64,000 bases of DNA from Tolypeutes matacus (lineage: Eukaryota > Chordata > Mammalia > Cingulata > Chlamyphoridae). The first letter of the stretch is position 1, and each line of letters starts with the position of its first letter. The stretch spans positions 186,001-250,000 of the forward strand of contig JAKSZT010040235.1 in the NCBI GenBank assembly GCA_026826555.1, read 5' to 3'. Shown here piece by piece: positions 43,691-54,849 of this stretch. The notes beneath the pieces are model-generated. The model searched no databases. It saw only the letters and a list, made by a program, of their open reading frames with translations, and was not told where the DNA came from. Made by a program: the position numbers and the translations under genes.

Positions 43691-44065
43691 TTCAAATCAA
43701 GAATTTTGTCTAATGCTTTTGGGCATTTATGGAGAGGAATATTTGACTCTCTTTCCCCACTGAGCTATTCAGTGGTGAAATGTAAACTTTGGGAAGCAGA
43801 GAGGCGGTGCCTGGGGGAGGGTCCTCTCCTGAGCCCACCCTGGGCCTTCCCAGCCAAGCTCCCCATTCCTGGCCAGCTGCCACCTGGCCTTGGGGTCTCT
43901 GCTCACAGGAAGACAGACCACCCCAGTGTCCCGACAAGGGCGAGGCACTCCACACTCGGCCCCTGGCCCGTCCCCTCACCCTCTGCCCCCCAACATCTCA
44001 GCCCCCCCACTCCCTCACTCTCTGCCTCTGAGATCTCAGCTACCCCTCCCCTTACCCTCTTCCCC
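43691..44065. other. Non-coding stretch after the L1
   Basis: GC-rich, with pyrimidine-rich runs (CACTCCCTCACTCTCTGCCT). I see no gene or named repeat. Confidence 0.6.
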
Positions 44066-44074
44066 CGACACCAT

Positions 44075-45040
44075 TTTAAGAACATCCGTTACTTGTGGTT
44101 CCAAGGACGGGTGTCGGCTCCAGGGAGAATTCTTTCGCCATTATTGTCACTGTCAGCATAATAATTACGCCCTTGGGCTGGCAAACTGGCCTCCTGGTCC
44201 GACTGTGGGGAGGGTCTCGAGCTTCCTCCCAGGAGTTGGCCGTCGCCTTCCTTCTTGACGAAGCCGCTGAAGCCGCGCTGTCACCTGGAAGCCACCTAGC
44301 TCGCGGCCTCAGTGCAGCTGCGCATCCCACAGCTGCAGCCGGGAAGCCCCCCCGCCCTCCCACCGTAAATCAGTTTTCACGATAAATAAAATAAGGGCCC
44401 TAGACAAGCCAGCAATTGTTCTAAATCGCAAAAGTGGGATCTGGTAAAAGGCTGGTCGCCATCGAAGCGTATGTTACAAGGAAGAGGCTCGCCTTCCCAC
44501 CCCGCTCCCCAGAGGCTCCTCCTGTGCCAGGCCCAGACCTCACACCTGCAGCGTCTTACACAGGGGCGAGCCGGGGAGCTGCTGCCCAAGGCGGAACAGC
44601 AGGGCTGATCCGGGCCGGCCCTCGGGGGCCGCCCTGCTGCGGGCTCAGAAGGAAGCCTACCACTTTCATTCCCAATGAAGTTATTTTTACACCAAAAATG
44701 CTTGTGGGAAAATTGGGGGGAGGGGGGGAGGAAAGGAAAAGAGAAAACCATAATCACAGGCAAGAAGGAAACCACTTGCTCCGATGAGGCTGCCCCCCGC
44801 CCCCCAGCCCTTGCGGCCCAGGGAGCGATCGGGGCTCGGGCCCTCGGCCTGGCACGAGGGGGGTGGGCGCTCCATATGCAGGGAGGGGGCAGCGCCAACC
44901 CTGGGGCCAGGACCCCAGCCAGAGAGAGTGGGCTGGGGGAGCCCCAGGCCCCCAGCTCCAGTGGGGCTAAACATAGCCTCCTAGCAGGGCCTGGGGTGCT
45001 CCGAGGCTATATTTAGCTGAAATAGGGCTGCTCAGACAGG
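44075..45040. promoter_or_regulatory. Candidate distal enhancer cluster, about 26 kb upstream of NOTCH1
   Basis: Several AT-rich non-repetitive islands in GC-rich DNA: CAGCATAATAATTACGCCCT (44154), CAGTTTTCACGATAAATAAA (44371), CAATTGTTCTAAATCG (44412), TCCCAATGAAGTTATTTTTA (44670) and a perfect MEF2-type CTATATTTAG (45007-45016). Recognised transposons are absent across the block. Enhancer status is inferred from composition and motif density. Confidence 0.4.
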
Positions 45041-45398
45041 ACCTGCCCTTGGGCTCGCTGGGAACAAAGGCGCCTCCTGCCCCCAGCCACACAGAGCCAC
45101 TGGGAAGCTTCTGGGGCCCAGGCAGCTCCCAGTGGAGTCCACGCCCGTGGGTGCTGGGGGGCGCCTGCCCAGCGCTGGCCCTGCCTGGGCAGCAAGGAAC
45201 CCCCCCCCGGCAAATGGGCTTCTGCTGCACGCCAGAAGGACGAGGCGCCTGCGGCTTCGCTGAGCTTCCCCTGGGCGTGCCTGGGGGAACCCAGCCCGAG
45301 ACCCCTGCTTCCAAAAGCTGGACCCGAGGAGAGAACCTCCTGCCAGGAGTGCCCAGGGCTGTGCTGGGCCCCATGGCCTGTGCCAACTCTTTTGTCAT

Positions 45399-45446
45399 CC
45401 ATCCATCCATCCATCCATCCATCCATCCATCCATCCATCCATCCAT
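45399..45446. repeat. (CATC)n microsatellite
   Basis: About 12 perfect CATC/ATCC tetranucleotide units. Confidence 0.97.
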
Positions 45447-45487
45447 AGATGTTTTCTGAGCTTCACTGTGTGCCAGACACAGAGAAA

Positions 45488-45627
45488 AGTGAGGAGGGAG
45501 GGGAGGAGGGAAGGGAGAGCAGGGAGGGAAGGGAGGAGGGTGGGGAGGGGAGGGGGAGAGGAGGGGGAGAAGAGGGGAGGGGAGGGGGAGAGGGAGGGGA
45601 GGGGTAGAGGGAGGGGAGGGGAGGAAC
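45488..45627 (+). repeat. Polypurine (GGGGA)n tract
   Basis: About 140 bp made almost entirely of G and A, in units such as GGGAGGGGA and GGGGGAGAGG. A single T occurs at two positions (GGGTGGGG, GGGGTAGAGG). Such DNA can form triplex or G-quadruplex structures. Confidence 0.95.
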
Positions 45628-46186
45628 CCGCTGCCAGGTGGCCTTGGCCTCCGGAGCCCTGCAGGCTGGTGCAGGCAGGAGCCAGTCTGAGCTATTTCTC
45701 AAGAGTTTCTGCCCAGTTGGTGGTGTGAGGGGCTGGGGTCCTGCTGAGCAGACCCCGACCTCTGCCTGGGGCAGAGCTGCACGGCTCTCAGCTCCTGGGG
45801 CTCCCTGGGGCCCTTCTGTTCAAGCCCCTCACTGCACAGGTGAGACCGAGTCCCAGAAGGGCAAGGGCTGTCCCCAGGGACACGACAAGCTGGCTCCAGA
45901 CCCGGGACAGAAAGGGGCGCCCGGCCTCCTGACCCAGGCCACATTGTGGCTCGCCACCCCCAGCTCCTGCAGTTCCTGGACACCTGGGGCCATACCTGTC
46001 CTGGCTGTCCTCCAGGTGCCTGGAGTCAGGGTCTTTGTCTACAGAGACCCAAGCATGGGCTGAGGACCAGCAGCCCCTGCCCCCCGGCTCCCCCCGGCCC
46101 CCATCCTGCTCCGTGCTCCTCCGGTGCCCCCTGCCCACTGGTTTCTAGCCAGGCTTTATCCAATGGGCCTGCTGGTCCCTTGTGGG

Positions 46187-46515
46187 CTCCCAGCCTCAGC
46201 CCCCCCAGCCTCAGCCCCCCAGCCTCAGCCCCCCAGCCTCAGACCCCCAGCCTCAGACCCCAGCCTTAGCCTCCAGCCTCAACAGCCCCAGCCTTAGCCC
46301 CCCCNNNNNNNNNNNNNNNNNNNNNNNNNNNNNNNNNNNNNNNNNNNNNNNNNNNNNNNNNNNNNNNNNNNNNNNNNNNNNNNNNNNNNNNNNNNNNNNN
46401 NNNNAGGCCCCCAGCCTCAGCACCCCCAGCCTCAGGCCCCCAGCCTCAGCAGCCCCAGCCTCAGCCCCCAGCCTCAGCCCCCCAGCCTCAGCAGCCCCAG
46501 CCTCAGCACCTCCGG
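46187..46515. repeat. (CCCCCAGCCTCAG)n minisatellite interrupted by an assembly gap
   Basis: Tandem copies of a 12-14 bp unit, CCCCAGCCTCAG with minor variants (CCTTAG, CAGACC), lie on both sides of a run of N. The array was probably too repetitive to assemble, so its real length is unknown. Confidence 0.95.
46305..46404. other. Assembly gap of 100 N
   Basis: Exactly 100 N bases, the usual placeholder for a gap of unknown size, inside the minisatellite. Confidence 0.99.
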
Positions 46516-47029
46516 CTGCAGCCCCTCCCTGCAGCCTCTCCTGGTTTGGGGCAGGGGAGGGCACCTGTCCAGACTGGCCGATCCATGGTGACGCATCTCA
46601 TAGCGACTGCGATAAGGACCCGGCTCAAAGCTGCTTTGTTCTGCCAACAAGCGGACATTTCTGCAGTGCCCTGGGAGCCCACCATGGCCGGCCACGCTGG
46701 GGAGGCCCCGGCCCAGCCCCGGTCCCCCAGCTCAGGGAACCCTAGCCTGGGGGGGGCTGGGCCATGGGGGCTGGGGCTGCACCCACCGCGGCTTCCCAGG
46801 CTCTCAGCCCACAGGCGGCGCCCCTGCCTCTCCGGCACCAGGTCCGAGTCACCCCCTCCTCAGCCACCTGTGGGGAGGGGGCCGGGCGCCCTGCCTGGGG
46901 AGCAAGCCCAGCTGACACGGAGCCGTGGGAGAGGACAGGCCCCTGGCCCCTCCTGAGCCCCCAGCCCACCCTGACCCCAGGACCCTGGGAAGGCACGCAG
47001 ACCTGGGCGGGGGCCGTGCTGGTGGTAGG

Positions 47030-47340
47030 GGTTGAGTGGGGCTGCCTCGCGACGTGGCCCTGTCCGGGGAACGGGTCTTTGCAGATGGAATTAAGGTCAG
47101 CAGGTCGAGGTGAGGTCCTCCTGCCTGGGCGGGCCCAAGTCCAAGGACAAGGTCCCAGACGAGAGGGGAACACTCGGCGACCCCACGGCTGCCGGCAGCT
47201 GGGGGACACGAGGCAGGTGCTCCCTGGGGGCCCCCAAGCGTCCGCCCGGCTGTCACCCGCACTCTGGGCTCCCGGTTGCTGTATCCCAATGTTCGAAGCC
47301 ACCACTTTGTGGGCGTTTGTGACGATGGCCCCTGACTCTG
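47030..47340 (+). repeat. MLT1/MaLR-like LTR relic (sense)
   Basis: Landmarks: GGGTCTTTGCAGATGGAATT then AAGGTCAGCAGGTCGAGGTG, TGAGGTCCTCCTGCCTGGGC, GGACAAGGTCCCAGACGAGA and the end region TTCGAAGCCACCACTTTGTG. Solo and decayed. Confidence 0.65.
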
Positions 47341-48238
47341 ACAGTGGTCTTCAGACTTTCCAAGGCCAGCCCTCCCCCAGCCTCCCCCAGGCAGGGCCGG
47401 AGCCTCCCCAGCCCCCCAGTCCCCGGCACCCCTCACGGGCCTCCCCAGCCTGCCCTGAGTCTCGCTCGGTGTCCCCCACGGGGTGAGCTGTCCACGGTGG
47501 GCACATCTCCCCCATCTGACGGCCACGCCCGCTCCCTGCCAGGCACACGCTGGGGCCCCTCCGCTGCGGCGACGGTCACTGGGGCGCTGGCCGGGGCATC
47601 CAGGGAGGGGTGGTCTCCCCCCTGCTTGGGCTCCCCTTCCCGCCCCCCCACACCCTGTCACAATGAGCAGCTCCCGGGGCTGGCTGGAGCCAGCCTTCCT
47701 TCCCCTCACCCGTCACTTCCCACGGGTGGCGCCCCCCCATCTCCCTGCATGACCGGATCACAGGGTCAAGGCCTCCTGTGCTGGCCCCTCCCTGTCCTTA
47801 TAGCACATGGGGTGACAGGAGGGAAAACTGCGCCAGGCCCAGGGAGGGCAAAGTGCCTGCTGAAGTTCACTCTGGCTTGGAGGCCAGGCATGTGGCTCAC
47901 CTCCTGGCTGCCGGTCAGTCTCTGCCTCCCGGGGTGCTGGGTTGCCACCTCCGTCCCCCAAGGACCTGTGCAGGGGGCTCTGGGAGAGGCGGCACCCTGT
48001 TGCCCCAGCCGTGGTTAGAGGTTTGGGCTGGTATGTGACTTTGGGCAAAGCCCTCAGACCCACTGAGCCCTGGTCTTCCCGTCCACGGGGCATGGGGAGG
48101 GGGCTGGAGGTGGGGCCAGGCCGGCCGTGGGGGTGGGGGACGGGGGCATTTCTGGGAAGTGCACTGGGGGGTCAGGGAGAGGGGCTGTGCTAAGCTTCTC
48201 TCTGGGCCCAGAATCACCTTTGCCAGCCTAGTGTAGAT

Positions 48239-48266
48239 TTCACTCATTCACTCATTCATTCATTCC
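48239..48266. repeat. Short (CATT)n tract
   Basis: TTCACTCATTCACTCATTCA followed by TTCATTC, a small imperfect tetranucleotide repeat. Confidence 0.8.
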
Positions 48267-48670
48267 ACGGGCCGTGAGGCAGGCCCTGTGTGGGGCCTGG
48301 GACACGGCGGTGTCCCCGGGGACCCACCCACAGTGATACCCAGAGACATGTGGTTCCTACCCCCTGGGGGTCCTGAGTGGGTCATGGAGGCTTGTTAGGA
48401 CGGAGCTTAGTGGGGGGACAGGCAGGCTGCAGCGTCTAAACAGACCGTGGGCAGAGACCGTGGGCCGCTGAGAGTGACTGGGAGGGCGAACAGGCCCGGG
48501 GGACAGGAGCCTCGTGGCGGGATGGCGAGGTGGACGATGGGCAGGGTCTGCGGGGCCAGCGGACGGAGTCCCCAACAAGGAGGGGATTCGCCAAGATGCT
48601 GGGTGCAGGTCGGGGCTGGGCGCCGGGCCCCACCCCGCAGACCAGCCCGTGCACGCCCCTGGGGGCCTGC

Positions 48671-48836
48671 TCACACACGCACACTCACTCACACACTCGT
48701 ACATCTATAACACACGCATGTGCACACACTGGATCACACGCACACGGCCACACTCTCTCACAAGCTCATTCTCACACGCACCCTCTCACACCCGCTCGCA
48801 CACTCCTACGCTCACTCGTGCCCTCACACTCTCACA
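48671..48836. repeat. CA-rich low-complexity tract
   Basis: Imperfect repeats of CACACACTCACTCACACAC and CTCACACGCACCCTCTCACA. It is the mirror-like counterpart of a TG-rich tract about 330 bp downstream. Confidence 0.9.
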
Positions 48837-49164
48837 GTGGAGGACTGTGCCAGGCAGGAATCGCGCCCCCGGGGCCAGGGGCAAGCGGTGGGCAGAGTCC
48901 CTGAGGGCCGGAGGGGAGCCGGCCCGTGGCCCGGCCCAGGGCAGCAGCTCGTCCATCCTGCTGAGCCGCCTCTCCTCCCTGGACGCAGGCGGTGTCGGGG
49001 CTGCGGCTGCCCTGACCCCGGCCGGCCTGCAGCCTCGAGCTCGTCCTTTGAGCTGTGCCCACCCCCTCGAGAGAGGCCCCGTGACCAGCCCCCGCGGCGC
49101 ACAGTCCCCGGAAGCCCAGGGCCTGGCTCGAGCAGGGCGGGGGGATCGCGGGCAGGGTCTGAGA

Positions 49165-49460
49165 GAGCACACGTGTCCGTGGGCGTGTGCTCGCTCTGTT
49201 CCAGTGTCAGTGTGTGCACGCACAACTGTGCCCGTGTGTGTGCACTTGCAAGCCTGTGTGAGCATGAGCCGTGGGTACACAAGAGCATGACGTGATCACA
49301 CCTGCGTGTGCGTGCGTGCCATGCACGTGTGCCTGTGCAGTGTGAGTGTGCAGGGCGCATGGCCTCGTGCTCATGCTGCACGTCTATGAGCGCCTGACTC
49401 CGCATGTGTGTGTTCCCACGTGCGTGCCCTGTGCCTGCGCAAACGTGTGTGCAGCGGGAG
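49165..49460. repeat. TG-rich alternating purine-pyrimidine tract
   Basis: Repeated GTGTGTG, GTGCACGC and GCGTGCGTGCC elements over about 300 bp. Alternating purine-pyrimidine DNA has Z-DNA potential. Confidence 0.85.
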
Positions 49461-50149
49461 GGTGGGGCCGTCAGCAGGTGGGTGGCGCAGAAGGCCGGGG
49501 CGCGGGGCCGACAGTGGCCCCGGCACGCGCGGGGCTCGGTGGTGACCATTGGCCACGTGGGGCCTGTGGTGGCTGAGGTGCCTCTGCGGGCCCTGCTGAG
49601 CCCAGCTCTGCGGCCTCCCCTGCACCCCTCAATGGGGCCCTGCAGGGGTGCAGAGCTGGGCAGAGGCCAGGCCGTACCCCAGGCCCCTGGCCCTCAGGCT
49701 CCCCCTCCGTACAGTGGGGGTCCCCAGCCTCATGGGTGAGCAGCCCATGAGGTCAAGCCCTGGCCGCCAGCGCTTCCTCCCGCCCTCCCCGCCCCCGTGG
49801 CCACGGCCTGAGCATCTGGTTGGTGTTTCCAGTTTCCAGCAGGCTAGGGAGACCCAGGCGGGGGCTGGGAGGGGCTTGTCTGCGGGGGCGACATGGGAGT
49901 CAAGTCGCGCTGCTGCTGGGCTGTGAGAACCAGCGCGTCCGGGCGGAGACAGTCACATTTCCCAGCGTGGCCAGGCAGATGGGGAGGGAGGGGTCAGGCG
50001 GCCACTCGCACTCGCCGCTCAGGAGCCAGAGGCAGCAGCGGGTCCTGGGAGGGTCCACGGGCAGCCCGGCCCCCACCGCAACCTCCAGCACAGGGTGAGG
50101 GGCACCAAGGGTTACGAACCTCAGCACTGGGGTCCCAGGCCTGCCCCGT

Positions 50150-50232
50150 ACACCACGGGGGACTTCGGGCTGTCACTTTCCCTTCCCGAGCCTCAGTTTC
50201 CCCCTCTATAAAATGGGGGTGGAGTCCGCCTC
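50150..50232 (+). repeat. MIR-like fragment (sense)
   Basis: ACTTTCCCTTCCCGAGCCTC followed by AGTTTCCCCCTCTATAAAAT is the MIR core pattern. Confidence 0.65.
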
Positions 50233-50869
50233 CCGCTAGGGGGGACTGGGGGAGGACAGGGCCCCTAGCTGGCCCTGGCCCTGTGGCTCATCCATCTGCT
50301 TTTGTCAGTTTCTGCAGATTGGGGGTGCCGAGGAACAAGGCGGGGGATCAGATGTAGAGACTTGGGCTCGAGTCCCAGGCAGGGCCTGGGGAGGGCCCCC
50401 CACCCCAGCCAGGCTGGGAGACGCTGCGGCGTCAGGCTGGGGGTGGGGGGCGCGGCCTGACAGCAGCTCCAGGGGGTGGCTCAGCCCAGAGCCTCCTTCC
50501 CGGCTCAGCCCTTCCGGGTGAGGTCATGGGAAAAACTCGCCCAGACGCCACCCCCGCAGCCGAGGAACCCCAAAGCGTCTGCAGGGTGAGCACGGCTCTT
50601 CTGGTCCTGCCTGGCTGCCAGACAGGCCAACCCCCTCCAGGCCCCACGCAGCCTCCTGGCAGGGGGGCGGCTCCTCCCTGCCCAGCTCCCCAGCCCCCCA
50701 GGCCCCTGCACCCCAAATCCTCAATCTCGATCCCCGAACTCCCCAGCGCCCAGGTCCTCAGCCCCATTCCCCCAGCGCCCCAAGCTCCCCCAGCTCCCCA
50801 ACGCCCCCCAAGCTCCCCGGATCCCTAGCTCCTCTAGGTTCCTGGCCTCCTCCAAACCCCCAGACCCCA

Positions 50870-51235
50870 ATTTATGGGGGCTGCAGCTGCGGGAAGCTGT
50901 TTCCTGGTTCTCAGCCTTCCCTGACAGGAGCTTATTTATGGCGAAGCTTTGTTTTTGTTGTTTCTTCAGTCCCTCCCCCACCCCTTCCAGCATCTGCTTC
51001 AGGAAAGCTGCCCTGGGGCGCCTGGGAGCTGCCTGGGAGCTGCCTGGGAGCCGTGGAGGCCCCAGGCCGGAAAGAGAACAATCAAATCCGGAGGAGAAAC
51101 AGTTAACTCCGGCACCCTCACCCCACAAGCCCCTCTCCCGCCCCCTCGCACAATTCACCAGGAAATAAACAAGAATCGGGTTTGTTTCCATTCGCCATCA
51201 AAAAATACAAGGATTTCCTCTCAGCTGGTCCCAAG
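50870..51235. promoter_or_regulatory. Candidate distal enhancer, about 32 kb upstream of NOTCH1
   Basis: AT-richer block with AGGAGCTTATTTATGGCGAA, GAACAATCAAATCCGGAGGA, AACAGTTAACTCC, GAAATAAACAAGAATC and GTTTGTTTCCATTC (forkhead-like). A MYB-like AACAGTTAA is notable. Two short direct repeats of GGGAGCTGCCT lie inside. No transposon was recognised. Confidence 0.4.
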
Positions 51236-51424
51236 TGCCCCCAAGCCCCCTTGGGTCCCTAGAGGGGGCAGGGCAGGAAGGGGCCTGAGGTGGGCAGGGG
51301 GCTCCCCGGTGGTCAGCAGCATCCTGGAAAGCTCAGTCTCCACGCCACAGCACCCCTGAGCCAGCCTGGACAGTCCAGCCAGGCCCCTCCCCAGGCTTGT
51401 TTCTCAGGTGTCTTCCTTTAGCCC

Positions 51425-51485
51425 GAGTCACCTGCACTTCCCGGATAAATGGCTTTTATCTGAACTCTGGTGTTCTGGCTGCTTC
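51425..51485. promoter_or_regulatory. Inverted GATA pair
   Basis: CGGATAAATGGCTTTTATCTG carries GATAA and TTATC in opposite orientation with an 8-bp spacer (positions about 51443-51459). Both are GATA cores. Function is inferred. Confidence 0.35.
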
Positions 51486-53211
51486 TGGGAGAAGCGCAGG
51501 CAGGCCCAGGACCCTTGGGGTGGGGCAGGGCCTGGGGGGCTGTGGCAGCGGGGGCAGCCGTGGCTGGGGGTGGCACCCAGGCCCAGGGGCCTCTCCAGCA
51601 TTTGGGGGCCAACAGGCTTCCGTGCTCCTCCCTGTCCCAGCAGGTGCTGGGCCTGGTCTCCGGCCGTGGGGGTGTCCTAGAAGCCCCCCGGCTTCCCCGC
51701 TGTGGACGAGTTGGTGGTTGGCTACCTGGAGCCTGGCTGGAGAGCAACAAGATGGCAGAGAAGGCGTCCTTGGAACGGGGTCCCATGGGTGGATGTGCCA
51801 GAGCAGTTCTACTCCCCTGAGGGCCCACTCAGCCTTGCTGGGGGATAACAGGGCCCCGGGCCAGGAGTGGGGAGGGGCCTCCCCGAGGGCCTCTTGAGGG
51901 TGGGGGGCTAGGGGAGGGTGGGCTCAGCCGCTACTGCGGGGGGCGGGCGAGAGCCGGCAGAGGCCAGAAGGCGAGCAGGTTAGAGTGGACTTGCTGTCTC
52001 AGGCCAGTACCCACGTCCCTCTCTGCTGCCCGCCCGAGGTCAGGCGCCCCACGAGGCTCCCGCGCCACTGAGCTGCCGCTGGTGGCTTCCACGTGAGCCG
52101 AGGCTGGCAAGAGGGGTGCGGCTCGCAGCATTGAGGGGAGGTGGTGAATCTCGGAGGTCAGAGGCCAGGCGGACACCCTTCCTAATGGGCAGCAAAGCCA
52201 GAATGGCCATGACCTTCTGGCCACTGGAAGCCATGGCCGTAGCTGCTGAGCCTGGTCCGAGTCAATTAGCCTGGGGGGCTGGAGAGACGGGGCAGGGCGG
52301 GTGGGCCGCTAGCGAGGGGCTTATTCCAATTATACAGCGACACCCAGTGAGGGCCGGTGGGCTGGGCGCTGACGCCAGCGGCCGCCCTGGAGAAGTTCCT
52401 CCCCCGGAATGGGGGACAAACCAAGTCGAAGCCCCTGAAGCCCCCCCCCCCAGCCCCCCAATCCCTGTCCACCAAGGTCAGAAGCCAACAGCGGGGCGCG
52501 GCCTCGAGGATGCCATGTGCGAAGGCCTCAAGGGCGCGGAGGAGGCGGTTCCCAACACAGTCCGGCACCTGCAAAAATCAGCCGGAGCACGGCAGATGAG
52601 GGCACAGCGCAGCCACCCCGCCAGGCGCCGCATCTTGGCCGGAACGACGGGCGTGGCCGCTAGGACTTGGCGCATGGCCGCTGATAGGGCACATCTGGAG
52701 AACGCCTTTTCTCTTCGCTTCCTCCCGGGTGGCACGTTCCTGGCCCCGCGGCTGTGTCCAGGCTCCTGGGGAAGCAGGAGGTGGCATGTGCCCTGGACGA
52801 CTTGTGCCACGGGGCAGATGACAAAGCCCGCAAAGATTCCGGGCCTGCTGCAGCGGTGACGTTTTAGGGGTTCCAAGGCCTGGAACCTGAAGCGGAGGCT
52901 AAGGCCCTCCTCGGAGCTGGAAAGGAGATGGGGTCGGAGGACAGGTCATGGCGCCTTGTGCCTCCCATGAGAAAGCGCAGGGTGCCCGGCCGACCTCACT
53001 GGCTTTAGAGGGGCGAAGACCGCACTTGGGGAGGCTGCTCTGACTTACTTGTCGGGTGACTCAGGCCCCTTGAGTGGGGCCCAAGAGAGCGTGCTGCAGC
53101 GAGTTCAGGAAATCCCAGGGAGCCAGAGCTGCCCGGGGCAGAGACCCAGAGGCTTCTGGAGAACATCATGATGTTTGCTGGCAGAGAGCCTCTGGGAGAG
53201 GCAGCTCCTGG

Positions 53212-53560
53212 TGTGGGTCAAGTCGTGTCTCCCCCAAACTGGTGTCCACCTGTACCCTCAGAACACGACCTTGTTTGGCGACAAGGTCTTGGCAGACGTG
53301 ACTGGTTAAGGATCGCAAGGTGATCGGGCTCAGAGCGGGCCCCAGAGAAAGGAGAGAAGGCCCAGTGGACGCCACATGATGGTGGAGGCAGTGGCAGAGG
53401 GACGTGGCCACGAGCCACGAGCTGGAGCACGTGAGGCGCATTCTCCCCTAGAGCAGGGAGCATGGCCCTACCCGCGGCTTCCCCTAGGCCTCGGGGGCCG
53501 TGAGAGGGTACTTTTCTGTCGTGGTCCCCTGCCGTGGCAGCCCCAGGGGGCCAGGGCAGC
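53212..53560 (+). repeat. MLT1/MaLR-like LTR relic (sense), best preserved of the set
   Basis: Landmarks occur in full order: AAGTCGTGTCTCCCCCAAAC, TGGTGTCCACCTGTACCCTC, GACCTTGTTTGGCGACAAGG, GACTGGTTAAGGATCGCAAG, CCACATGATGGTGGAGGCAG, TTCTCCCCTAGAGCAGGGAG and CCGTGGCAGCCCCAGGGGGC. The start and end of the LTR can be followed. No internal sequence is present. Confidence 0.8.
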
Positions 53561-53933
53561 CTCTAACCACAGAATCCTGACCGTGGCCGGCGCTGCCCTT
53601 CCCGTGCTGGGAGCTGTCAGGTCCACCGCGTCACCGTGGTCTCGTGGCCATCTAGTGGACGGACCGTGGGCGTGGACACGAGGGCGGGAGCTGTGGCCTC
53701 ACACCAGCGCCCAGCAGAGCACACGAGCACTGCCTCGCCTCATCTCCCGAGTTTTCCAAGGGCCATCACTGGGATCCCCATCTCAGGGTCTGCACCCCAA
53801 CAAAGACCCCTGGTGGTCGCCCTTATCCTGGAGGTGTCAGCTCAGTCTCCACCTTCTCTTTGGTCTCAGGTCCGGTAGGGCAGTGTGGACTTCTGACGAC
53901 TGCGTCCCCCTCCGCTGGCCTGTGAGCCCCATC

Positions 53934-53950
53934 TGTCTGTCTGTCTGTCT
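53934..53950. repeat. Short (CTGT)n tract
   Basis: Four CTGT units in a row. Confidence 0.85.
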
Positions 53951-54239
53951 TGTCCTCACTGCCTCCCGGGTGACGGCGGAGAAGGCGGCTCTGTGGGAGG
54001 TGAAGCGCGTCCCGGGACGGCGGCGTCGGCAACGCTGGTGGGGCCATTCTCTGAGCTGGGGGTGCCTTAAGTGCTGTGGAAATAAAGCACAGGGACCCCC
54101 ATCCCTGGGTGCTGGGCTTTAGGGGAGCCAGGCGTGAACTGGGGGCCTGGATGCACCTGGGAGGAGAGGACCAGGAGCGGCTTTCCCAGGCCACCCTGGC
54201 CTCGGACTTCCTCCTCTGTCCAGAGGGCCTCAGGGCCTC

Positions 54240-54790
54240 GGGTAGCCCCTTACGTCGAGGGAGGGTCCTGGAAAGATGAAACGGGGAGAACCCTCGGCCC
54301 CACCCCAAGGTCTCGGTGATGCAACCCCTCGTGGCGGCCCGAAGAGGCTGGCGGGAGAGGTTCCCTAAGGCCGGATTCTGCCGGGGGGCAGCGAGGTTTC
54401 CCCACAGGAAGCTGGGAGGGCGCTCGGGCCTCGGGGGGCCAGGGCCGGCTCCCCGGCGGGCACCTCCCGTCTGCGGCCACCTCTACAACGGAGCGAGAGG
54501 AGAACCTGGCCCGGGGCTGGGCTGCGCGGAACCTGCCCGCGAAGCTCCTGGCACGCAAACGACCCCTTAGAGCTGAGCTGCTCCGAAACGCTCTCTGGCA
54601 GCTCAGGGCGCAGTGCGTGGGACGAGCCGCCCCGCAACTGCTCAGAGCGCACGGAAGGGCGCTTGAGGACCGTGCTGGGTGCACACAGCAGTTCGCTAGG
54701 AGGACTCAGCACGGTGGGCGGGTTGAGCTCGGCTGACCGCCCCTGACCAGTGCAGAGCGGCTCTGTCCTGCCGCCGGGGCAGGGGTTATG
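54240..54790. other. CpG-rich intergenic block
   Basis: CpGs are frequent over about 550 bp (for example CGGGGAGAACCCTCGGCCCC and GAGCCGCCCCGCAACTGC), clearly more than in the flanking DNA. No start codon with a convincing downstream gene and no named repeat was seen. It may be a small orphan CpG island. Confidence 0.45.
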
Positions 54791-54849
54791 AGTGGGGAAG
54801 CCTCGCGGGCGGCCCAGCCCACACAGAGCAGGGAGCCCTGCCCGGGGGG

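Noticed and set aside
45399..45446. CRISPR-like array
   Set aside because: Perfect tetranucleotide microsatellite in a vertebrate genome, with no spacers.
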